From Pyricularia pennisetigena (Eukaryota; Ascomycota; Sordariomycetes; Magnaporthales; Pyriculariaceae): 64,000 nt of DNA. The stretch covers positions 2,898,543-2,962,542 of the forward strand of contig NC_043743.1 in assembly GCF_004337985.1 (NCBI RefSeq). The letters are read 5' to 3'. Made by a program: the position numbers and the translations under genes. Below are positions 1 to 9,800 of the stretch, piece by piece (position 1 is the stretch's first letter; each line of letters begins with the position of its first letter). A model generated the notes under the pieces. It did no database searches, was not told the DNA's origin, and saw only the letters and a list, made by a program, of their open reading frames with translations.

Positions 1-904
1 CGTGGGAGACGGCGTCGAGGCCCACCTGCGCGAGCTCGGCTTCGGATACCGAGCCCGCTACATCGCCGAGACTGCCCGCATCGTCGCCAGGAAGCGGCCC
101 GCCGGCTGGCTCTTGTCGCTGCGGAACCCGGCCTCGCTGGCGTGGGGGTCACAACCGCCCTCACCATCATCACCATCATTAAAGTCCTCATCGTCGTCGC
201 TGTCACCACCACCACCAGACGAAGCAGTCATGAAACATGAACGAGACCAAACACCAGCCCATGCCAGCCGCTCCCCGACATCAACGCCTCCCCACAACCA
301 CCACCAGCAGCAGCAGCAGCAGCAGCAACCTAACTACCGCACCGCCTTTGTCGCGCTGCAGGAGCTCTCGGGCGTCGGACCCAAGGTCTCAGACTGCGTG
401 TGCCTGATGGGGCTGGGCTGGGGCGAGGCAGTGCCGCTCGACACGCATATGTGGACCATCGCGACGCGCGACTACGGCTTCGGCGGCAAAAAAGCAGCCA
501 CCGCCGCCAAGGGCTCCGCCATGTCCAAGGGCATGTACGACGCCGTGGGCGAGCACTTTCGGACGCTCTGGGGACCCCAGGCCGGCTGGGCGCAGAGCGT
601 GCTCTTCACCGCCAACCTGCGTGAGTTTTCGCACCGGCTGAAGGCGACCGCGAAGGACGGTGTGAAAAAGGAGGAGGATGAGAAGAAGGGCGGTGGTGGT
701 GGACATGATGGGAAGTTGGTCGTTTTCGGCGCGGACGCGGTTGTCGCGCCGTCGAGGCCGGCCAAGAAGAGAAAGACTGCTGTCTCGACGACGCAGGTAA
801 AGGTGGAGGAGGACGGGGGCTCTGTCGTCACTACCAAGATCGAGGTCAAAGAAACCATGGCGGCTCCGATAAGAAGAAGCAAGAGGATACGTACTGGGGC
901 TTGA
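1..904 (+). CDS. ogg1: 8-oxoguanine DNA glycosylase OGG1, 3' part (5' end outside window)
   Basis: Bifunctional base-excision repair glycosylase/AP lyase that removes 8-oxoguanine opposite C. The reading frame is already open at base 2 (a GTG read as Val inside the protein), so the N-terminal domain lies upstream of the window. Visible parts: the VEAHLRELGFGYRARY block, the helix-hairpin-helix LSGVGPKVSDCVCLMGLG with the expected catalytic Lys in GPK, and PLDTHMW carrying the catalytic Asp. Between the LRNP block and YRTAF there is a low-complexity insert of about 75 residues, rich in Ser/Pro/His and ending in a run of eight Gln (CAG repeat near 306-327). No convincing splice pair removes this insert, although an unusual intron cannot be excluded. 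The C-terminus is Lys/Arg-rich (KKRKTAV, RRSKRIR) and may be a nuclear localisation signal. Family assignment is very secure. Confidence 0.95.
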   Translation, partial: VGDGVEAHLRELGFGYRARYIAETARIVARKRPAGWLLSLRNPASLAWGSQPPSPSSPSLKSSSSSLSPPPPDEAVMKHERDQTPAHASRSPTSTPPHNHHQQQQQQQQPNYRTAFVALQELSGVGPKVSDCVCLMGLGWGEAVPLDTHMWTIATRDYGFGGKKAATAAKGSAMSKGMYDAVGEHFRTLWGPQAGWAQSVLFTANLREFSHRLKATAKDGVKKEEDEKKGGGGGHDGKLVVFGADAVVAPSRPAKKRKTAVSTTQVKVEEDGGSVVTTKIEVKETMAAPIRRSKRIRTGA

Positions 905-1324
905 AGAGTCGTAGGTTAAGCATTTCATGTTGGCGTTACGCATAGCGTGTCTTACATTGTAACATGTATTCCAAGAATTCAAGTGTATACCAAAAAGGAC
1001 ATTGGCATGCGAGAACCTATCCAGGACTTCCCTTGAGCTGTCTGCATAATATCCCCTGTGGAATCCTTAATTTCATACTTGTTCAAGAATCACCAGCAAC
1101 TGAAGGTTTTAACGTATACCGTATTCGGCATGTGAAATATATATATACCTTCCGTTGAACCTCTTTCGGAATCGGCTGAAGCCTATGCCTTCTGTCTCTA
1201 TGTTTTTCTTTAACCAAAATGATAAACCAAACATCCTAGCCAAACTGGTCATATCATGTTTTTTTCGGTGAAAATAGCCCCTGCGGTAACCAAGCAAAAA
1301 AAAAAAAAGAGAGAAAAATATTAA
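905..1324. other. Convergent intergenic region (OGG1 / phosphate transporter)
   Basis: About 420 bases between two stop codons facing each other; presumably the 3' UTRs of both genes. It holds a short TATATATATA stretch near 1137-1147 and an A-run near 1297-1308. No coding signal is seen. Confidence 0.6.
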
Positions 1325-3675
1325 TTATAAGTTCTTGACCTCCGTTTCAGGCTCCGCCGGTAACATTACACCGCCCGTCACCGATCCAGACGCCCTCGTG
1401 TCGTCGTCGGTAACGTCATTGGCCTTGCTCTTGCCTTTCTGGGCACGCCTCGGCCTGGTGTTGCGGAAGTAGTCGTCGACCTGGTTCGTAAAGAGGCCTT
1501 CCTGTGCGCCATCGCCACCGCCAACGGCAGCGGCAGCAGCGCCATTCCCGTCACTACCAGCTCCGCCTCGCACTTCTTTCTCCGTCTTCAGGGTTTGGTG
1601 CGCCTCCCACTCGCGCCTGAGGTCGTCGACCTTGTCCTCGTAGTCCTCAACGGGGTTGTAGGGCTTTCCGACGCCCATCCAGCGCTCCCACTGGCTGAGG
1701 TGCTTGGGGTGGATGGCGACGCCGCGGTACTCGCTCGCGCGGCCGTCGCGGATGTACTGCCAGCGGCGCTCCTGCTCCTTGAGGTCCAGGCCAGTCGTGT
1801 CTGGGAGGAAAAGCCAGGTGAGCAGCATGCCGGCGAGGCCAAACCAAGGCACCACGTAGAACTTTGTCTGCGTGTCGATGTAGTTGTACAGCACAGAGGC
1901 GAGCAGGGCACCGGCCTTGCCGATGCAGGCGCTGAAGCCGTGCGCCGATGCGCGCACCGAAGTCGGGAAGATCTCACCCGCCACGAGGAAGGTAACCGAG
2001 TTGGGTCCGAACTGATTGAAGAAGGACGAGAGGAAGTACATGGCCTGATAGGATTGAACTTGTTAACACGGTGAAGAATTGGTCGGTTGAGAAGTATAGA
2101 GGAACTAACCTGGAAAGATTTGATGTTGGGACCAGAGGTGTAGTAGTAATACTGGAACGCCGGAATCACAAACATGATGAAGCACATCATGAATCCGATG
2201 AGCTGCATCTTTTTGCGGCCGTAAAGCCTGCTGTCAATGAGAAAAGAGGCGCAATAGTAGCCCGCCAAAGAGACGACCACGTTGATCAGGTTCCAGGTCC
2301 AAGCAGTCATCACACTCTTGGGGTTGGATGAGATGACCGAGATGAACTGGCCTTGGAAGAGTTTGTTGCCTGTATCAAAGTCCAGAGTCAGCAAGCTTTT
2401 CACAAAATTATGGGGCCAGCTCCTCAGTGTCGTCTTATATCCACCGTAAAAAGAAAACTCACCATAGAAAAACACATCGTTTGCAAACCAAGCTCCAGCA
2501 GCAGCAATCAACCGTCCACCAAAGTGGTGCACCGTGCTCTTCAGAGACGCAATATCGTAACCCGTAACACCGGCACGGCTCTTCGCCAGCCTGAGTTCCC
2601 GGCCTGCATCCGGCATACGCCAGATCCTGTAGTAGACGAGCCAAAGAGTTCCAATAGCGGGGAGGGCGAACGAGACGCGGAAGGTCCACTGGACGTTGGT
2701 CTCGCTGTAAGGAGGGTCGCCGCGGCCAGCGTTGAAGATGAGCAGCAGGAGGATCAAGATGGCCTGGTTGAAAAACTGGCCCCAGCCCTGCATCAAGAAG
2801 GCCATCGTAACCTTGCGGCCACGGTGCATACGGTCCTGGCGGGTCGAGAGGCTGTCGGTACGGACCGAGTCCTCCATGGAAGAAGTTGCGGTAATCGGGT
2901 ACTCGCCACCAACACCAAAACCGTAAAAAAAGAGAGCCCAGCCGTACAGGATCACCCAGCCCTCCAACGTGACACCCCAACTGGCCGTCAACATCAGCAA
3001 GCCGATGAACATAATGCTAGCGTCCTGGATAAGACCCCATCTCCTACCGACCCAGTCACCAATGATGCCGACACCAATCTGTCCAACCATGATGCCAATA
3101 ACCTCGAGATAAGTGACGGCAGCAATCCAGTTGTTACTGCAGGCTGTTCCGGAGCTGGACCAGCACTCGGGCCACGTGCTCTTGAAGAGCGGCTCGAGGT
3201 TGCCTATGCTGAACAGCACGTAGCCCTCGAGACCCAGTCCGGCACCGGGGAGGACGGCGTTGCGCATGTACCAGCCCAGTGGGGACAAAGGATCCTTCTT
3301 CATCATGCTCCCAATGGATGAAAGCTCAGCCTTGGCCTCCTTGGCGTCGACGTCCAGGACGAACTTGACGCGCTCCTTCAAGGGCAGATCGGCCCAGTAG
3401 ACTCCCTTGTCGTTGTAGCTGTCATCGGGGAGAGTAAGGTAGCCCAAGATGGCGCGCTCAATGGCCAGCTCCTGTGCCGCGGGGTCGTCGGGCCACTGGG
3501 ACCGCTGGTCTCCCTGAGACGGGCCGTGGGGTACCGGTATTATACCTGCTGGCGGATCATGCAAGGCCGCCACCAAGGTTTCTGGGGAAGAGGTGATGTG
3601 TCCATGGGCGTGGATGTTGCCCTTTTCATTACTGCTGGCGGCCGCAGAGCCCGAGCCCTCGTTGCGTGTGCTCAT
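1325..3675 (-). CDS. MFS phosphate:H+ symporter (PHS family, PHO84-like)
   Basis: Plasma-membrane inorganic phosphate transporter of the major facilitator superfamily. Exons on the minus strand: 3675-2463, 2369-2110, 2044-1325, giving 730 residues. Intron 2370-2462 (GTGAGT...ACAG) joins FFYG to NKLFQGQF. Intron 2045-2109 (GTTAGT...CAG) joins SFQ to AMYFLSS. Family marks include GIIGDWVGRRWG, the GVGGEYP loop, and the PHS block GPNSVTFLVAGEIFPTSVRA followed by HGFSACIGKAGAL. About 12 hydrophobic segments are present. The hydrophilic N-terminus (about 140 residues before the first helix) and the acidic/Gly-rich C-tail make it longer than yeast Pho84. The chosen start (MSTRNEG) has an in-frame ATG 66 bases upstream at 3741 that would add a basic extension. 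The 93-base intron is a multiple of three without stops, so retention would still give a full frame. Confidence 0.9.
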
Positions 3676-5115
3676 ACTGCGAGGCCGCTTCCGGCGGGAA
3701 TACCCGTCGAGACGTCTTGCTGCGAGACTGAAAATGTACACGCGAGGAGCTATCTCGCAGGCGGGTGAGGTCTCCTACAAGGGTGTGGTATAGGGCAGAG
3801 TTCCCGGCTGGCTGTAGAGATCAGAGGACGGTAATGGCGTGGAAAAGGTTATGCCGGCGGCTTCAGAAAAAGATAATTATGGGGAAAAGATATATGTGAT
3901 GATGTGTATGTGCTTACTGCATGCAAGCCACGCACACACTGCGGTCAAAGCTAATTGGGATAGCTATACCGGGAAAAGCCAAAAAAAATATGCCTGGTGC
4001 CTTGCCAAAAGAGGAAGAGGCAAGATTGGACGACGAGGCGTGGATGATGAGACGATGGGGGAGAAGCCACCACCGTTTATACACAAGTTGGTGTCGCGCT
4101 CCCGTGGGTTGTTTTCTGCAAAAGGTAGGAACGAGCGGGGGTTAAAAACAAAGAAAAAAAAACTTGATGGGTCTGGGAAGGCAGATCACAAAATTGGTAC
4201 TTGCCCACATTTAGGAGAATAAGGTAGATTCTGTCATGCCTAGAAGCCTAGGGTAGCCGGTCGGCCCATATTCTTTTTTATTTTTTATTTTATTTATTTA
4301 TTTATTTTTTTTTTTTTCTCCAAGTCCTCTTTCTTTCTTCTCTGTCATTTTCTTCCTTACTGAGACTTTGTAGTCCCACATCAACGGAGAAAGAAGTCCC
4401 TCTTTGCTCCAATCAATTATGGGACAAACCTGGTGGGCCTTTTTTAGTGATCATATATGCTCGCCTCGGATGGCCCGAAGTCCACAGCCGGTTTTGTCTA
4501 GACTGGACCGAGTTTGCCTTCGGGAATGCACAAGTGGTTTTGCATGTCAGATAAATTTGTCGAATGTGCAAAGCAAAGTATCCTTGTGACATGGTAGGGT
4601 CCAGCATGGTGCTGATCACTTTTACTAAGGATAGATACAAGTTGCCTAGAGCAAAAACTTTTAGCAGTAGTCCAGGGTTGTGCCTTTCGGGCGAACTGTG
4701 AATAGAGTTGACCCGATATGGCAACTTTAGATGAGTTGCTCGCCTGTGCCTTGGTACCTAACCGCTATTACTTACCATCCGCGCTCCATAATACCTCACC
4801 TGCACCTGGTTTTGTTTACTACCTACCCCTCTCTGCGCTTTAGTCGTCAACGACATTTGTAGGCATATAAATAGGACACTGGACCATGTCGCCAAGACGG
4901 CAATCGAGGCCGAGGCAAAAAAAAAAGAAAGAAAAAAAAAGAAAAAAATAGCCATCTTGCCGTCAATGGACCAAAAGTGTCGCGTGCCTCAATCCCTCTT
5001 GCAGATTGAAGCTTCGGTCAAGACTATGCCCAGGCCCCCACCGAGGCTGTGAGCGTAGTACCACGCTTAACCGTTGGCTGTAGATGTAAAGGAAAAAAAG
5101 CGAGTGAAAACCCCA

Positions 5116-5125
5116 CCCACGTGGG
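5116..5125. promoter_or_regulatory. CCCACGTGGG palindrome (E-box)
   Basis: A 10-base palindrome with core CACGTG, the site type bound by bHLH factors; the Pho4/NUC-1 regulators of phosphate genes bind CACGTG. It lies about 1.44 kb upstream of the phosphate transporter start, far for a fungal promoter. The motif is seen directly; any role in phosphate control is inference. Confidence 0.25.
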
Positions 5126-5962
5126 TTATTGATAGGCTCACAGAAGTCCTTGGAGTAAAGGAGGGCCCTGCAATTTTTTCTCTCCTTGTCATTTTGCCAT
5201 GGAGGCGAACTCGGGTTTTATGGGGTACGTAGTATCCATAACCCGCCGATCTCTATCCTCGAGTTCTTTTACGTGGCCCTCTCGTTATTCGGCCATATTT
5301 CGCGCAACCATGGACGGGACGTGGCGTTTGATTTTGTTCAAATCAGGCATGGTTAGAGACCTAGCCTAACCTTAGACTGTATTTGCTTCCTGCTGCCGAG
5401 CCGCTGCCAATTTTCTTGGATGAGCTTGACCAGCTTTGCCAGGTGCTTGATCCGGATTGGCATGCCACCACACTTGGCACTTGACGACATCCTTTGATAG
5501 ACCGCATCTACGGAGTGATACCGGTATGTTCGCAACACGTCCCACACGGAATCACTGCATGAGTTATGTGTCTTGTCGTTACGTTTCAATATGTTTGTGA
5601 TAGAACATGTAGTAATTATCTATTCGTAAGAGGCTTTGTGCGGGGATGCGGTGAAAATTCTGTCTGCGGGCAGGCGGGGCGGGTATCTACAGTTTGGGGA
5701 TAACACGGGGAGAAATACTCTCCACCTAACGACCGACCTGTCTGCAACCTATTATAGACACAACAATGTGCTAGTTTGTGATCTTCCCAATTTGACCTGA
5801 TTATCCTTTTTCTTATTGAAACTACAACGCAACGCACGGGCGCTCTGTAAACTTTGTATACTAACGAGCACGAATAACAGTAACGACTTTTTGCGTCTTC
5901 AAATAAATCGAGCCCTGGCATTTGACACTTTTTTTGTTTTTGTTTTTTTCTCTTGTTTTGAT

Positions 5963-5996
5963 ACGATGAGAAGATTTGCGTTAGTCTTCTCATCGT
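5963..5996. repeat. Perfect hairpin, 12-bp stem and 10-base loop
   Basis: ACGATGAGAAGA is followed after ten bases by its exact reverse complement TCTTCTCATCGT. It lies in the gene-free region, about 810 bases beyond the Rim15-type kinase stop. Function unknown. Confidence 0.7.
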
Positions 5997-6106
5997 GGGC
6001 GCGCGCCGGTGTGAAACGGATGAAAAAAGAGACCACAACTGAAATAAAAATATATCGAAATGAAAAACAGATTTGGACCACTTGCTTTGCTCCAAGATGG
6101 TATAGA

Positions 6107-6348
6107 TTTTTTCCCCTTTTCTTTTTTTTTCTTTCTTTTCTTTTTCTTTTTAAAAGCCAACTAAAAGGTTGAAAAATGACGGCTTTCAAGGCTGGAATGA
6201 CTATGCGGAGAGGAGAAATACCGTATCACCCATCGCCGCAAGTGGCGATGCAAAACAGCTAGAAAGACAAAAAAAAAAACCCCCCTCATGTGCAGTGAAG
6301 GTAGAGAAAGACTCAGAAAAAAAGAAAAAAGAAAAGAAAAAAAAAACA
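6107..6348. repeat. Opposed polypyrimidine and polypurine tracts
   Basis: A T/C-only stretch (about 6107-6152) is followed some 115 bases later by A/G-rich stretches (about 6268-6280 and 6308-6346). On one strand they are roughly complementary, so the interval could fold into an imperfect stem or form triplex DNA. It sits about 460-700 bases past the stop of the Rim15-type kinase. Confidence 0.5.
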
Positions 6349-6804
6349 CCTCATCTTTTACTCAATTTTGTATCTTTTCCGCCATGTACAAATGAAATTG
6401 GTAGTAGTAACATTCAAGAGGAGAGTGATCCATGGTTCGCTTCGTATTTCGTAAAAGAATGCCTCCTTCGACTCCAGCTCCCCAAGAGCCATCAGCCGTA
6501 AGAGACGTAACATACGGGCAAACGAAGAAGTACCAAGACAGAAACAAAGGAGAGATAGTAAAGTAGCCCTCGAAACGCAATCAGTATGTACAGTCTCAAT
6601 ATGCCGTACCTTCAACGCCTCGCTCAACATTGGGAAGGAAATGAAAGCCTCATTCTGATCCTTTGGAAATGGATGACACAAGAAAAAGAAGGTCAAGGGC
6701 AAGTTTGTGTACTCCCTGGCCAACTAAGAAAGGAAAAAAATAAAAAATAAAAAAGATATTCGTTCATTTGGCCTGAGGTGATCTTCACAGCACTGACTGC
6801 CTTT

Positions 6805-9800
6805 TCAGATAAAATTCATGCGCTGCTGCCCACCCTGTGTGGATATGCCTGATGGTCGGCCGTTCGAGCCCTCATTTCCGGTGTCGGCAATGAACTGACT
6901 GCCACTAGCTGGTCGTGGTGTTTCGTCAACCCCAACGACTGTGGCGTTGTCCTCCGAAGATCCGCACTGATCAGGTGTGTGTATGACAGTTGTGTCACCC
7001 ACATCCTCCTCCTCATCGTGCTGACCAAGCGGTGACTCGCGAATCTCGGTCTCACCAGGGCCGGTCGCTTCGGGCGGAAAGACCACACTATCGTGGCTGT
7101 TGGCTCGCATCATCTCGATGCCAAGTTTAGAAGACGGCAAGACCGATTTGCTGCGGAAGTGCTGTCGACTCTGGCTATGGTTACTGCCAGTGTGTACACT
7201 CCCACTAGTGGACGAACTGTTGCTGCGGGAATCCGGGCTGCTTACCCCCAGCTCCTCATCCTCATCGTCGGCCGAGTCGACTGAGCAGTCACTGCGCCTC
7301 TTCTCTATGGCTTCCCTCTTGGCCTTAAGCTTTTCCAAGGACCTCTGTTGAGCAAGGGTCTTTGGTGGTGCCTCTATGGGCATCGGCGAGAGTTTTGTGG
7401 GCTCGCTGGAGAGGGCTTTCTCGTCTTGAGAAATGCCTAGCGCACCCTCTGCCCATTCACCTGTTGCCGTTCGACTTATCACAACGGGAATGTCATCAGT
7501 GGCCACAGACTCGGAATCGCCAAACAAACTAGAACTGATCGAGTCCTCGCGGCTTGATCCACGAAAACTGCTCCCTGTTCGTTGTGCAAAGATCGAGGAG
7601 CCCGAGGTTGGGCTGTCTTCAAGCCGACTGCTTTCTTGTCGCAAACCAGAGGGGGCAGGGTGGCTAAGGGGCAGAGACAGAGAGCTGTATTGGCTAGATG
7701 ATGGTGGCTTCCATTGGCACAGGTTCTTCAGAACTTCGGTCAGCTTGGACGAGCTGATGGGCTTGTCGATCAAAGAGTCGAAGTAGTGGGGTGCCTGAAG
7801 TTCTTTGAGATATGCTGTAATAGCTACGATTGGTGTATGGGAATTGGAATTCTTTGTCTCGCGGATCATCCTGGCGACATCGGCACCGTTAATCTGGGGC
7901 AGTCTAAACTCCATAAAGATGATATCAAACTTGATATCGCTCATGGAATATCGCACAGCCTCTGAACCATTTGAAGCCGAGATCGTACGGCAACGGAGCT
8001 TCTCGAGGAGCTTCTCCATGATCATGCGTGAAACTGGATGGTCCTCGCATATGAGCACGTCGAGGGGCCGGAAAACTGGACCGGTGCTTTCCAAGTTGAT
8101 TTGAGACATTCGTCTTGAACTTTGGCGGCGCCTCTGAACTCGCAACAAAGCATTAGCCTTGTCGCCTTCATTGTCGGAGGACGATGGAGACATGTCAAAG
8201 ACTTGACTTCGGCGATTGCGATGATGAACCAACAGGTCCGATGCCACCGGACTGCCGTCCTGGGAACCGACAGTCAATGATCGCGAGCGGCTGTTGGAAG
8301 ATCCACTGCCCTGGCGAGGCGTTGCCAAAATCTTTTGGGGAGACAAAGGCAACGGAGACGGTATGGGGCGCCCCTTCACTGGGGAAGCTGCCACCGTAGC
8401 AGCCTTTTGAAGACTTGGAGGCACGCGAGGCACTTCAAAGAAGCTTCCTGGCTGCAAGTTGCTCGAGGAAGGCTGTGAAAAGCTGGAAGAATTGCTGGAT
8501 GCTTTTCGCCGTCCATCGCCTCCTTGATTAGCAACAAATGAGACCAGGAGAGGTGAAGAGGGCTGTGATGGCCGACTTGGGATAGCGTTCGCATGGCCTA
8601 GCCCGGATGGCGACTGTGGTCTTTGAGAGGCCTTTGCATTAGAAAGCGACCTCTGAACAGGCATTGACAAGATAGGACTGCCTTCCATGCTGACACTTGG
8701 GCCACCGGGAGACGTGACCACGCTGAGACCCCCGGGGCTAATGGATGCCGGCTTATTCTGAGCTGCCAAGGCTTCAGCCCGTAGCTTCTGAATAACATCC
8801 TTGTTTGCTTTGTCCAAAACTGGAAGATTCTTGAAGGAAAAGTTGCCAAAATCATCTGTAGCGACCGGCTCACTTAGCCTCCGGCTCTTCAAATCCCGAA
8901 CGTGCGGAGGGATGTGCAGGGGCATCAATCCTCGTTTCATGGAGTTGAACTGAGAGCGCACGCGGGACAGGGCATCGTGCGGACGGTCGGCATAGTCCGA
9001 GACTGGCGCTGAAGGAGGAGAGGTTTGATCCTCCATCTCTTCCGCAAAAGACTGAAGTGTAGCGCCGCGGGCATCGAAGTATTCGGTATCCTCAGGATTT
9101 TCGAGCTGCGGGACGAACTGAGCTTCATCTTGAAGTAGAGTATCCCAGTTCATGCCCTCAAACCAGGGGTGACTGCGAATCTCCTCACCCCCCGAGGAAT
9201 ATTTCTCATCCTTGTTAGATCCCAGTCGCTCGCGGGGATTCATGCACAAAAGTTTGTTGAGTAGATCTTTGGCCTCCGCAGAAACCTCATCCTCCATTTC
9301 TTCTGGCCACTGAATTCGCCGGGCCAGAATGTTCTCAAACACCAACTCAGGTTCTGGAGCATGGAATGGGGGTATTCCGTAGAGGAACTCAAACATTATA
9401 CACCCGACAGACCACCAATCACTGGTTTCATCTTGAGGGTCGCCTTTGATAGTCTCGGGGGCAAGGTAGTCTGGTGTACCAACGAATCTTCTGTTCTTGT
9501 CTTCAGGGTCGAACAGTGCCCAGTTGGGAGGAGGCATGTTTGACGGTGGCGTGCCCTTTCCGGCCTCAATGCTCGCACTTCCATGGGTACCGATTGGATG
9601 ATGAAGAGATCCAGGATCTGGCGAGCCACTGCCTTCACCTTCACTCCCATCCGCCGGAGGAGGAGATTGCACAGCCTGGGGCGGCACCGTTGCGGAGGTC
9701 GCTTCGTGAAGAGAAAAGTTGCTCAGCATGTTTGCCAGGCCTTCACTCCCCCCACTGTCGCTCCGATGGCCAGAGAGCCGCCTTGAATCACGTTTTGAAG

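Larger units (their letters stand above)
3676..6804. other. Intergenic region, no gene recognised
   Basis: About 3.1 kb between the start of the phosphate transporter and the stop of the Rim15-type kinase. Only short, composition-driven open frames are present, none with a recognisable protein signature. It contains T/A-rich tracts (4271-4319), a CACGTG palindrome (5116-5125), a perfect hairpin (5963-5996) and opposed pyrimidine/purine tracts (6107-6155 and 6268-6348). The first few hundred bases are presumably the transporter promoter and the last few hundred the kinase 3' UTR. Confidence 0.6.
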
